Assembly (NCBI RefSeq): GCF_017581925.1
Contig: NZ_JAGEVG010000010.1
Span: forward strand, 62,001-126,000
DNA: 64,000 bases
Source: Gelidibacter pelagius
GTDB taxonomy: Bacteria > Bacteroidota > Bacteroidia > Flavobacteriales > Flavobacteriaceae
Reading direction: 5' to 3'
Positions 55,803 to 64,000 of the stretch are shown here, in pieces. The first letter of the stretch is position 1, and every line of letters starts with the position of its first letter. Both the position numbers and the translations under genes were made by a program. Below the pieces are notes generated by a model that searched no databases, had not been told where the DNA came from, and was given only the letters and a program-made list of their open reading frames with translations.

Positions 55803-57098
55803 ATGCAAGAAAAACATATTGTCATAATAGGAGGTGGATTTGCGGGAGTGAATTTGGCTAAGCAATTGGGAAATAAAAAGGGATTGAGAGTCACTTTGGT
55901 GGATCGGAATAATTACAATTTTTTTCCACCTTTATTGTACCAAGTCTCTACAGGGATGTTGGATATTTCAAGTATCTCCATTCCATTCCGGACACTTTTT
56001 ATTGGTAATAAAAATTTGTTTTTTAGGATTGGCGAATTGGAAGAAATCCTTCCTGAGCAGAAAAAAGTCAAACTCTCCACGGGAGAAGTTCACTACGATG
56101 CATTGGTTCTCGCCACTGGTACAGAGAGCAATTATTTTGGTATGAAGAATATCGAAAAAAATGCGTTGCCAATGAAAACGGTCAATGATGCCATAAAATT
56201 GAGAAACTATCTCCTTATGGAAGGTGAAAAGTACACCTATTGTACTGATGAGGATGAAAAGCGTAAAATGCGAAATATTGTGATTTCTGGCGCTGGACCT
56301 TCTGGAGTTGAGATTGCGGGGATGATTGCCGAAATGCGCAAGCGAAAACTTAAGGAAATTTATCCCGAATTAGAAAGTGAACGGTTAAATATCTATTTGG
56401 TAGATGGTGCACCAACGGTATTGCCACCAATGAGTGAGAAATCGCAAAAATATACTCTCAAAATCCTAAAGAAGCTGGGCGTCATTGTGAAGTTGAATAA
56501 AATGGTTTCCGATTTTAAGGAAGATAGAGTCTTCTTTAAGGATGGCGATACAATCGAAACCAAAACCTTGATCTGGACGGCAGGTGTGACGGCAATGAAA
56601 TATAAAGGACTTCCAGAAGATTGTTACGATGAGACCGTTCGTATTCGTGTTGATGCTTTCAATAAAATTGAACATTGTGATGGTATCTATGCCATTGGCG
56701 ATACCTGCATTCAAACTACCGACCTCAATTTTCCTAATGGACATCCACAGTTGGGAAGCGTGGCACAGCAACATGGAAAGACTTTGGCGAATAATTTTAT
56801 TGCCATGGCAAACAACAACAAATTGAAACCATTTAAGTACAATGATAAAGGCGCAATGGCTATTATTGGTGATCAAAAGGCGGTGGCTGATATGACCTTT
56901 CCAAAAGTCACACTTACAGGTTGGTTGGCATGGTTTTCTTGGTTATTTGTCCATTTATTACTCTTGGTAAGTTATCGAAACCGGTTTAGAACATTTTGGA
57001 ATTGGTTCAATGCCTACTTGGGCAAAGGCCAATCTCAAGGGATCATGATTGGAAAATTCCCAAAAGATGCACCTTTGTCGAACAAAAGTGAAACGTAA
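55803..57098 (+). CDS. ndh: Type II NADH dehydrogenase (NDH-2)
   Basis: 431 residues. FAD-binding IIGGGFAGVNLAKQLG, substrate loop NNYNFFPPLLYQVSTGMLD (typical NDH-2), NAD-binding ISGAGPSGVEIAGMIAEM, and the C-terminal FAD motif GIYAIGDTCIQ with QLGSVAQQHGKTLANN. A hydrophobic stretch near the end (LTGWLAWFSWLFVHLLLLVSY) is the membrane-anchor of NDH-2. It passes electrons from NADH to menaquinone without pumping protons. Its use next to NhaA fits Na+/pH stress, but that is inference. Confidence 0.92.
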   Translation: MQEKHIVIIGGGFAGVNLAKQLGNKKGLRVTLVDRNNYNFFPPLLYQVSTGMLDISSISIPFRTLFIGNKNLFFRIGELEEILPEQKKVKLSTGEVHYDALVLATGTESNYFGMKNIEKNALPMKTVNDAIKLRNYLLMEGEKYTYCTDEDEKRKMRNIVISGAGPSGVEIAGMIAEMRKRKLKEIYPELESERLNIYLVDGAPTVLPPMSEKSQKYTLKILKKLGVIVKLNKMVSDFKEDRVFFKDGDTIETKTLIWTAGVTAMKYKGLPEDCYDETVRIRVDAFNKIEHCDGIYAIGDTCIQTTDLNFPNGHPQLGSVAQQHGKTLANNFIAMANNNKLKPFKYNDKGAMAIIGDQKAVADMTFPKVTLTGWLAWFSWLFVHLLLLVSYRNRFRTFWNWFNAYLGKGQSQGIMIGKFPKDAPLSNKSET

Positions 57099-57315
57099 AT
57101 TCCTTTGGTTGCATTCTATATTCTGTTAGCGAATAATAACATGAAGAAGGGGATAATAGGTTTAAAATGGTCTTTAGTTGTGAGATGTCTTAATATTTGC
57201 TTGAGAATTTCTAACCAAAAGTGTCAAATGTTTGATGTTTTTGTTAATAATACAGCGAAAACAAAATTTTTACAAAAATCGATTCCCGTTATTTAGCTTT
57301 TTTACATTGAAAGTG

Positions 57316-57323
57316 TATCTTTG
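57316..57323 (+). promoter_or_regulatory. -7 box of nhaA
   Basis: TATCTTTG matches TAnnTTTG, 35 bp before the ATG at 57359. Confidence 0.5.
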
Positions 57324-57358
57324 AATTACAATACACATACAAAGTCTATTTCACGTCG

Positions 57359-58669
57359 ATGATAAAAAAACTAATCGTTACCCCACTTCAGAAATTTGTT
57401 AAAATTGAAAGTTTTAGTGGTATCTTATTGATGATTGCCACTATTATAGCTCTTGCATGGGCAAACTCACCTTTTGGTGAGTCTTACCGAGAAATTTGGC
57501 AATATGATATTGGTATTATTACCAAATCTTTTGAATTTTCACTTCCCGCTGTCTTATGGGTTAATGATGGTTTGATGGCAATATTCTTCTTTTTGATTGG
57601 ATTGGAAATCAAACGTGAATTAGTCATTGGTGAATTGAACACAACCAAAAAAATAGCCTTTCCGCTCGTTGGTGCATTGGGCGGCATGGTGATTCCGGTA
57701 GGGCTATTCCTCTTGTTGAATCAAAATCCTGAAACGGTAAAAGGTTGGGGTATTCCTATGGCAACAGATATTGCCTTTTCCTTGGCCATCCTGAATGTTA
57801 TTGGGAAACGTGTCCCTTTAAGCTTAAAAATATTCCTTACAGCTTTTGCCATTGTGGACGATATTGGAGCTGTATTGGTCATTGCTCTGTTTTATAGTGG
57901 AAGCATTAATACAACACTTTTATTGATCGCCCTTCTCTTATTGGGTGTTTTATACCTAATTTCTTATAAAGGCTACTATTCGAAATACACCATGCTGATC
58001 TTAGGCGTAGCTATTTGGTTCTTGTTCTACTTTGCCGGCATACATCCTACAGTCGCTGGTATTATGTTGGCCTTTTCTGTGCCTATCAGACAAAAGATAG
58101 ATACTTCCACATTCTTACAACATTTAAATATTGTTTATAAGGATATTAAAAATTCGATTGTCCTACAGCAACCGATACTTTCAAATGAACAATTGGAAAA
58201 CATCAACGATTTACAAGATTGGACAGCAAAATTTAGGTCGCCTTTACAAAATTTAGAGCGCAGTTTGCATGGTTGGGTCGCCTATTTTATAATTCCAATT
58301 TTTGCACTTGCCAATGCAGGGGTAATGATAGATAGTTCAGTAGAATTGGATACAGCATTAGTAATAAACATTGTCTTAGCTTTAATTGTTGGAAAAAGTG
58401 TTGGTGTAACAACTTTTGTGTTGTTGGCCAAAAAGATTAAAATCATAGAAGTACCTAGTGACATAAACTTCAAACAGATCATAGGTGTTTCATTTTTAGC
58501 TGGAATTGGATTTACGATGGCTATTTTCATTGCAAGTTTAGCTTTTGTCACCCATCCTGAATATATCGATTCGGCCAAGATTGGTATTCTCATAGGATCA
58601 TTTATTTCAGCTATTATCGGTTATACCCTTCTAAAGATGGCGACTAAAAAGCCCCCACAATTGCCCTAA
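57359..58669 (+). CDS. nhaA: Na+/H+ antiporter NhaA
   Basis: 436 residues with 12 predicted helices. Helix-2-3 segment WVNDGLMAIFFFLIGLEIKRELVIGEL, the adjacent essential acidic pair D167-D168 in FAIVDDIGAVLVIALFY (E. coli Asp163/164), and FALANAGV. A hydrophilic loop of about 60 residues (YKDIKNSIVLQQPILSNEQL onward) between the two halves is longer than in E. coli NhaA (388 residues) and accounts for the extra length. It exports Na+ for H+ in the inner membrane. Confidence 0.96.
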   Translation: MIKKLIVTPLQKFVKIESFSGILLMIATIIALAWANSPFGESYREIWQYDIGIITKSFEFSLPAVLWVNDGLMAIFFFLIGLEIKRELVIGELNTTKKIAFPLVGALGGMVIPVGLFLLLNQNPETVKGWGIPMATDIAFSLAILNVIGKRVPLSLKIFLTAFAIVDDIGAVLVIALFYSGSINTTLLLIALLLLGVLYLISYKGYYSKYTMLILGVAIWFLFYFAGIHPTVAGIMLAFSVPIRQKIDTSTFLQHLNIVYKDIKNSIVLQQPILSNEQLENINDLQDWTAKFRSPLQNLERSLHGWVAYFIIPIFALANAGVMIDSSVELDTALVINIVLALIVGKSVGVTTFVLLAKKIKIIEVPSDINFKQIIGVSFLAGIGFTMAIFIASLAFVTHPEYIDSAKIGILIGSFISAIIGYTLLKMATKKPPQLP

Positions 58670-58821
58670 AATCATCAATATTGACAAGAAAGGCAAAGCG
58701 TTGAGGTTTTAGAATAATTTTTCATTATCAAATAAGCAGCGGAATAATAGTGATTCTTGGAATTATGTAGAGTTTTTAAATGACCCTGTAGCATGTCTTC
58801 CAATTTTAGAATGAGCTTTTC

Positions 58822-59928
58822 ATGACCGAATTTTTCGAAACATACAAGTCACCTTTCATCTATGGAGCCAGCGTTATTGCGATTGTAATCGTACTTCATA
58901 TCATCACCAATATTTTAAATAAGTGGTTGATGAAAAAAGAAGCTCAAAAGTTTTTGGGCACTCCAGAAAAACCTATTTATATATTAAAACGGACCTTAAA
59001 TGTTCTTTGGATTGTTTTAGGGCTCATTGCTTTGAGCTTTATTTTTGTTGATAGGGAAAAAGATGAAACCTTAATTGGATATTTTAAACTGGTAGGTTAT
59101 TTGGGAGGTGTTGCAGTAATCACTATTGTCTTGGCAACCCTCGGTAACTTATGGTTTAAACATAAGATTCAGGAGAAAACGCTACTTGGCTATGATCCCA
59201 CAAGCTTTAAGTTCTTGCGTTATGTGGTCGTTTTTATAATTTGCTTTATTGGTGTACTTTTTGGTTTGATGGCATTCCCATCACTCCGTGGTGTTGCACA
59301 GACTGCCTTGGGGGGCGCTGGAGTGATCGCTCTTATTGCAGGGGTGGCATCTCAAGAAGCATTATCAAACTTGGTAGGCGGACTTTTTATTATTTCATTT
59401 AAGCCTTTTAAAATTGGAGATATTGTAAAAGTTAGTGATACCATGGTAGGAACGGTCACGGACATAACCTTGCGCCATACCATTATCCGAAACTTTGAAA
59501 ATAAGATGATCGTGATTCCGAATGCGGTCATCAATAAAGAGAAGTTGATCAACTACGATTTGGGTGAACTGAAGTGCTGCGAACATATAGAAATGAATAT
59601 TTCTTACGAAAGTGATATTGATTTGGCCAAACAGATCTTACGCGAAGAATGTGAAAATCATCCTTTAATTCTAGATAACCGTTCCATAAAGGATAAAAAA
59701 GATGGCAAACCATTGATAAGAACGGCAATGACCAGAATCAATGATTCTTCATTGACCATTAGAGCCTGGGCCTGGGCCAGAAATTATAGCGATTCTTTTT
59801 CCTTAAAATGCGATGTTTTGGAAAGTACCAAAAAACGCTTTGATAAAGAGGGTGTTGAATTGGCATTCCCTACGAGAACTGTCTATGTAAACAATAACGG
59901 GGAGAAGCAGACAAAGGATGAGATTTAA
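58822..59928 (+). CDS. MscS-family mechanosensitive channel
   Basis: 368 residues. Four or five membrane helices, the pore helix TALGGAGVIALIAGVASQEALSNLVGG (glycine/alanine-rich TM3), then the beta domain (KPFKIGDIVKVSDTMVGTVTDITLRHTIIRNFENKMIVIPNAV) and the alpha/beta C-terminal domain. It opens under membrane tension after osmotic downshock and releases solutes. It closes the plus-strand run. Confidence 0.93.
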   Translation: MTEFFETYKSPFIYGASVIAIVIVLHIITNILNKWLMKKEAQKFLGTPEKPIYILKRTLNVLWIVLGLIALSFIFVDREKDETLIGYFKLVGYLGGVAVITIVLATLGNLWFKHKIQEKTLLGYDPTSFKFLRYVVVFIICFIGVLFGLMAFPSLRGVAQTALGGAGVIALIAGVASQEALSNLVGGLFIISFKPFKIGDIVKVSDTMVGTVTDITLRHTIIRNFENKMIVIPNAVINKEKLINYDLGELKCCEHIEMNISYESDIDLAKQILREECENHPLILDNRSIKDKKDGKPLIRTAMTRINDSSLTIRAWAWARNYSDSFSLKCDVLESTKKRFDKEGVELAFPTRTVYVNNNGEKQTKDEI

Positions 59929-60044
59929 AGTGAACAGCTCTAATGCTATTCTAAACTAAATCATCATCCCTTATTACCAACAAAGCATGACCTTATTGGA
60001 TGGTAATAATTGTCCGTATCCTCTGGAATCTTATACTTCTTCTT

Positions 60045-60251
60045 TTATAAAGAACAACCGGCCCCAGTCTTCTTAACGCCTAATTTTATCAAAATTGTTT
60101 CCAATAAGCACCATTTTGTGAATGCCGATTGTATTAAATTAACTCCGATAAATACTGTAAACCACATCCAATTTGGATTGACGTAAACAGTGAGTACAAC
60201 ACTTAATAATACCATTGTACCTACGATAACTCTAAAATATGTGTTTAGCAT
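60045..60251 (-). CDS. Small YgaP-like membrane protein (DUF2892)
   Basis: 68 residues. Two hydrophobic helices (YFRVIVGTMVLLSVVLTVYV and WMWFTVFIGVNLIQSAF) and a C-terminal tail CLLETILIKLGVKKTGAGC, with Cys residues as in DUF2892/YgaP membrane domains. It lies 19 bp after the PII-like gene, so it is in the RND operon. Role unknown. Confidence 0.85.
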   Translation of the reverse strand: MLNTYFRVIVGTMVLLSVVLTVYVNPNWMWFTVFIGVNLIQSAFTKWCLLETILIKLGVKKTGAGCSL

Positions 60252-60270
60252 TTTATTTGATTTTTTAAGT

Positions 60271-60576
60271 TTAAATATGTCTTTCTATTGGAACCACAAC
60301 CGCTCTTACAGCATTGCTGGTTTCTAATTTTGAATTGAAGTCGGCTATCGCATTGAATAAGTCGTCAATGTTTTCATTCTCTGTAAATGAGAAAAATAAA
60401 CGCGACTCATTACTGAACTTTTCGCTGGCAAACCAACTTGAAGTCATTACAACAGACGATCCATTTTTATATCCGTCAATATCAGAACTACTAAAGTTGT
60501 GAATATTCGCATTTTTGAAGAGCCTTAGAACATCTTTTCTAAACTCTTCGACTGAGGTAACGATTACTAATTTCAT
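60271..60576 (-). CDS. Small PII-like protein downstream of an RND pump
   Basis: 101 residues. MKLVIVTSVEEFRKDVLRLF, then NANIHNFSSSDIDGYK, and at the C-terminus AVRAVVVPIERHI. This is the beta-alpha-beta ... beta-alpha-beta order and the C-terminal strand of PII (GlnB-like) proteins, and similar genes occur next to RND pumps in Flavobacteriaceae. It starts 8 bp after the pump gene and 19 bp before the DUF2892 gene. PII-like proteins bind nucleotides or metabolites and regulate transporters; the ligand here is unknown. Confidence 0.72.
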   Translation of the reverse strand: MKLVIVTSVEEFRKDVLRLFKNANIHNFSSSDIDGYKNGSSVVMTSSWFASEKFSNESRLFFSFTENENIDDLFNAIADFNSKLETSNAVRAVVVPIERHI

Positions 60577-60583
60577 GATTTTC

Positions 60584-63500
60584 TTATTTATGATTTTTAT
60601 TTTCTATCATATAGTACACCAACGGCACAACCAATAAGGTCAACACAGTGGACACGATAGTTCCGCCCATCAAGGAAATGGCCAAGCCTTGGAAAATCGG
60701 GTCGAATAGGATCACAAAGGCACCTATGACCACCGTTCCTGCAGTTAGAAGGATTGGTGTCGTTCTTACGGCACCAGCTTCAATAACGGCTTGTTTCAAT
60801 GGGACACCATCCGCAGTCCGTAAATTGATGAAGTCAATTAATAAGACCGAGTTCCGCACCATAATTCCAGCCAAAGCAATCATTCCAATAAATGAAGTTG
60901 CCGTGAAAAATGCGCCCATGATCCAGTGGCCCAGTATAATTCCTATTAAGGATAGCGGAATGGCTACCATCATGACAATCGGTGCTTTAAAGTTTTGGAA
61001 CCAACCAACAATCAGGATGTAGATCAAAATAATGGCACCTAAAAAGGCAATTCCTAAATCTCTAAATACTTCTAAGGTAATTTGCCATTCGCCATCCCAT
61101 TTCACCGTATAATTATCTTCAAAATCTGGTTGACCTAAATACATTTCATTAAGTTCATAACCTTGTGGTAAAGGGATTTCCTTTAACTTGTCTTCCATGC
61201 CTAAAATGGCGTAGGCAGGACTTTCCAAATCGCCAGCCATATCCGCCAATACATAGACCACGCGCTTTTGATTTTTACGATAAATACTCTTAGCAGCTAT
61301 GGTTTTATTTATAGTCACCAAATCGGCAATCGGGATCATATTTCCTTGGATGGACTTGACTTTCAACTGTGAAATATCCGAAATACTGGATTTTTCTTTT
61401 TCAGCCAAAGCCAATATCAGACCCACTTGATTGCTCGCATCTTCATCATACAAGGTAGTAATGGCGTTGTTTGATAAGGCCATATTCATGGTATAAGTAA
61501 TTTGCTGTGGCGCTACGCCGTATAGCATGGCTTTCTCCTTGTTAATAACAAACTGGTATTCAATTTGATCATCTTCAACCATCCAATCGATATCTACGAC
61601 ATCATCCGTGTTTCTCAGAATCTCTTGAATATGATCAGCAATCTTTATTTGCTCGTCATAATCCGGACCATAAACTTCAGCGACAATGGTGGACAGTACA
61701 GGAGGTCCTGGTGGAACTTCCACTAATTTCACATTGGCATTAAATTTTGCGGCAATTTTCTGAATATCAGGACGTAGCAATTTAGCCACATCATGACTTT
61801 GCGCTTTACGATCATTTTTATCAATTAAATTCACTTGAATATCCGCCATATTGCTGCCCCCACGTAAATCGTAATGACGCACCAAACCGTTAAAAGTAAT
61901 AGGAGCGGAGGTCCCGATATAATTTTGATAATTGACTACTTCTGGACGGGTGGATAGATACTGAGAAATTTCTTGAGCTACCATTCCAGTACGTTCCAAG
62001 GTAGTGCCAGCTGGCATATCAATGACTACTTGGAATTCATTCTTGTTGTCAAAAGGCAACATTTTTACAGCCACCGAATTCGTGAAAAACAGCAACATTG
62101 TTCCTATTAAAACCGCAAATGTTCCTGCTAAAAATATCCAACGTTTCCTTGTGCTTTCTAATAATGGACCTTCTAATTTGTTATAAAGTTTATAAATAAA
62201 GGTTTCTTCCAACGGTTTTTCAACTTTTTCAACTTTCCCTTTCTTGTCTTTTTCTCTTAAGAAAATATAGCCCAAATAAGGCGTAATGGTCAATGCCACA
62301 AAAAGCGATAATATCATGGCAATAGAGGCTCCAATTGGCATAGGTGCCATATAAGGTCCCATTAACCCAGATACAAATGCCATTGGTAAAACAGAGGCGA
62401 TTACTGTTAATGTTGCTAAGATCGTTGGGTTTCCAACTTCGTTAATGGCGTATAAAGCAGCTTGTTTAAATGGGAGGCGCTTCATCTTAAAGTGCCTATG
62501 CATGTTTTCTGCAATAATAATGGAGTCATCCACTACAATTCCTGTTACAAACACTAAAGCGAACAACGTAATTCGGTTGAGTGTGTAGTCCATCATATAA
62601 TAGCTCAGCAAGGTCAGTGCGAAGGTGATTGGAACAGATAAAAACACAACCAATCCACCACGCCAGCCCATGGCAAGCATCACTACAAGTGTTACGGCAA
62701 AAATAGACCCTATCAGGTGCCACAGCAGCTCTGAGACCTTTTCTGACGCTGTTTCACCGTAGTTTCTGGTGATTTCGACATGGACATCATCTGGAATTAA
62801 TGTGCTGCGTAAATGCTCTACTTTATCAATGATGACTTCGGCAATTTTCATGGCATCCGCACCTTTTCGTTTCGCAACGGAAATGGTCACTGCTGGATAT
62901 TCTGATTTAAAATCCGAAGCTTTCTTACTGCCTTGACCAAAGCCCAAACTCACATAGTTCTGAGGGACTTCTGGGCCATCGATAATGTCTGCAATTTGCT
63001 TTAAATAAATTGGCTGATTTTGTTGTACGCCAACGACGAGGTTTTCAACATCCGTAGCCGTTTTTAAAAACTTCCCTGTGTTTACAAGAAACTCCGTGTC
63101 GTTTTTATCGAAACTTCCAGAGCTTAGTTGACTATTGTTGGCTTTGATCATTTCAGAAACCGAAAGGAAATCCAAACCGCTTGCCGCTAGTTTATCTTTA
63201 TCTAAGACGACGCGCAATTGACGATCTCTTCCACCGATTTTATGGGTGATAGCGACATCGTTTACCTTTTTAATCTCGGCTTCCAATTCTTGTGTTATTT
63301 GGCCTAACTGGTAATCATCGTAATTTTCACTCCACAAGGTTAAACCTAACATCGGTACATCATCAATGGCACGGGTTTTCACCAGTGGAAATGTGACGCC
63401 TGCGGGCATTTGATCCATGTGCTTATTGATCTCGTTGTATAATTTTACAAACGAGCGCTCAATATCCTCACCCACATAAAACTGCACGATAACCATGCCC

Positions 63501-63778
63501 TGTTCTTTCATTGACGTAGAATAAACATATTCCACACCTTTGATATTCGAAATTAATTGCTCTAAAGGCTTGATGACACGTGATTCGACCTCCGTTGGAC
63601 TTGCGCCTGGGTAGCCCACAAAAATATCAGCCATTGGCACATCAATCTGTGGTTCTTCTTCACGCGGAATTAAAAACGAACTGTACACACCAACCACGGT
63701 AAATACGATCATCAAAAGCACTGTGAGCTTCGATTGTATAAACACTTTTGCAATTTTACCTGCGATACCTTCTTTCAT
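60584..63778 (-). CDS. RND efflux pump inner-membrane subunit
   Basis: 1064 residues, 12 helices, two large periplasmic loops. The N-terminus IAKVFIQSKLTVLLMIVFTVVGVYSSFLIPREEEP is typical; LDKDKLAASGLDFLSVSEM lies in the porter domain; the proton-relay Asp pair in GIVVDDSIIIAENMHRH (TM4) is intact; TRNYGETASEKVSELLWHLIG starts helix 2. This HAE-like pump exports toxic compounds across the envelope with an adaptor and an outer-membrane channel. The adaptor gene is cut off at the window end; a PII-like and a DUF2892 gene follow. Confidence 0.95.
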   Translation of the reverse strand: MKEGIAGKIAKVFIQSKLTVLLMIVFTVVGVYSSFLIPREEEPQIDVPMADIFVGYPGASPTEVESRVIKPLEQLISNIKGVEYVYSTSMKEQGMVIVQFYVGEDIERSFVKLYNEINKHMDQMPAGVTFPLVKTRAIDDVPMLGLTLWSENYDDYQLGQITQELEAEIKKVNDVAITHKIGGRDRQLRVVLDKDKLAASGLDFLSVSEMIKANNSQLSSGSFDKNDTEFLVNTGKFLKTATDVENLVVGVQQNQPIYLKQIADIIDGPEVPQNYVSLGFGQGSKKASDFKSEYPAVTISVAKRKGADAMKIAEVIIDKVEHLRSTLIPDDVHVEITRNYGETASEKVSELLWHLIGSIFAVTLVVMLAMGWRGGLVVFLSVPITFALTLLSYYMMDYTLNRITLFALVFVTGIVVDDSIIIAENMHRHFKMKRLPFKQAALYAINEVGNPTILATLTVIASVLPMAFVSGLMGPYMAPMPIGASIAMILSLFVALTITPYLGYIFLREKDKKGKVEKVEKPLEETFIYKLYNKLEGPLLESTRKRWIFLAGTFAVLIGTMLLFFTNSVAVKMLPFDNKNEFQVVIDMPAGTTLERTGMVAQEISQYLSTRPEVVNYQNYIGTSAPITFNGLVRHYDLRGGSNMADIQVNLIDKNDRKAQSHDVAKLLRPDIQKIAAKFNANVKLVEVPPGPPVLSTIVAEVYGPDYDEQIKIADHIQEILRNTDDVVDIDWMVEDDQIEYQFVINKEKAMLYGVAPQQITYTMNMALSNNAITTLYDEDASNQVGLILALAEKEKSSISDISQLKVKSIQGNMIPIADLVTINKTIAAKSIYRKNQKRVVYVLADMAGDLESPAYAILGMEDKLKEIPLPQGYELNEMYLGQPDFEDNYTVKWDGEWQITLEVFRDLGIAFLGAIILIYILIVGWFQNFKAPIVMMVAIPLSLIGIILGHWIMGAFFTATSFIGMIALAGIMVRNSVLLIDFINLRTADGVPLKQAVIEAGAVRTTPILLTAGTVVIGAFVILFDPIFQGLAISLMGGTIVSTVLTLLVVPLVYYMIENKNHK

Positions 63779-63890
63779 AATTTGCCCCCTTTAATTCCCC
63801 CAAATGGGGAATACTGTTGCGGGATAGTTTTTTAGTTAATACTTATTTTATTGTTTAAACTGATAACTGCGATTACTTAAACAATAATGT

Positions 63891-64000
63891 TCAGTTTGTT
63901 TCATTTTCGACACTCTTCTCATTGGGAACGGTTGGGGATGGGATTATTTTTGCTCCATTATAAAGTTTTCCCTCGGCAGAAACGATATAAGTCTCATCTG
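63891..64000 (-). CDS. C-terminus of an RND periplasmic adaptor, cut by the window end
   Basis: The minus strand is open from the window edge to a TGA at 63891-63893 (35 visible residues). DETYIVSAEGKLYNGAKI is the usual end of a membrane-fusion (HlyD-type) adaptor barrel; it is followed by a hydrophilic tail with PSPTVPNEKSVENETN. It lies 112 bp before the pump start on the same strand, as expected for an adaptor-pump operon. Confidence 0.7.
   Translation of the reverse strand, partial: DETYIVSAEGKLYNGAKIIPSPTVPNEKSVENETN

Noticed and set aside
57105-57296. 63-codon plus-strand frame between ndh and nhaA
   Set aside because: The translation shows no pattern, it overlaps the AT-rich nhaA upstream region, and a promoter box for nhaA follows.

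Overview
The window looks like chromosomal DNA of a marine member of the Flavobacteriaceae (Bacteroidota); I cannot name the genus. The reasons are: low GC; promoters of the Bacteroidota type (TAnnTTTG at -7) and almost no Shine-Dalgarno sites; many lipoprotein and Sec signal peptides; family-typical proteins (DUF6503, DUF6952, YtxJ-type bacillithiol protein, YbiT-like ABC-F protein, GbsR/MarR regulator, membrane-anchored FMN glutamate-synthase-like protein); and sodium/osmolyte genes (NhaC, NhaA, trimethylamine monooxygenase) that suggest seawater. I found no tRNA, rRNA, CRISPR array, transposase or phage gene.

Layout. 1-6.0 kb: the 3' end of a DUF6503 gene, a deoxynucleoside salvage set on the minus strand (deoC, deoD, histidine phosphatase), a small unknown protein and clpB. 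6.6-20.9 kb: core metabolism and envelope genes (ytxJ, fumarylacetoacetase, glyA, thioesterase, glutaminyl cyclase, SRP RNA gene ffs, an SDR, transaldolase-family aldolase, a cysteine-less TlpA-like lipoprotein, an ABC-F ATPase). 20.9-38.0 kb: fasciclin protein, a thioredoxin/DUF6952/peroxiredoxin set, nhaC, a methionine gamma-lyase-like gene divergent from an Lrp regulator, lpdA, two paralogous M28 peptidases, DUF3108, CsbD, thioredoxin, and the FMN glutamate-synthase-like gene.

38.5-59.9 kb: about 21 kb with all genes on the plus strand. It opens with an MFS pump, a DsrE-like protein and a GbsR/MarR regulator. It continues with META-domain lipoprotein, a bacterial release-factor-like (baeRF3) protein, three SDRs, DUF488, an epimerase-like reductase, DUF2141, HdeD, GNAT, amidohydrolase, DMT exporter, trimethylamine monooxygenase (tmm), cardiolipin synthase, NDH-2, NhaA and an MscS channel. 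The content suggests a stress/osmo-adaptation region. Two near-identical palindromes, each exactly 3 bp upstream of a -7 box, sit before the regulator and before the META gene; they are probably the regulator's operators. 60.0-64.0 kb: an RND efflux locus on the minus strand (adaptor C-terminus cut by the window end, pump, a small PII-like protein, a small DUF2892-like membrane protein).

Outside genes the most notable signal is a dispersed family of about 118-bp intergenic repeats: four full-length copies in the same orientation, plus two probable fragments that abut stop codons. A second, much smaller family of hairpin palindromes shows compensatory base changes.
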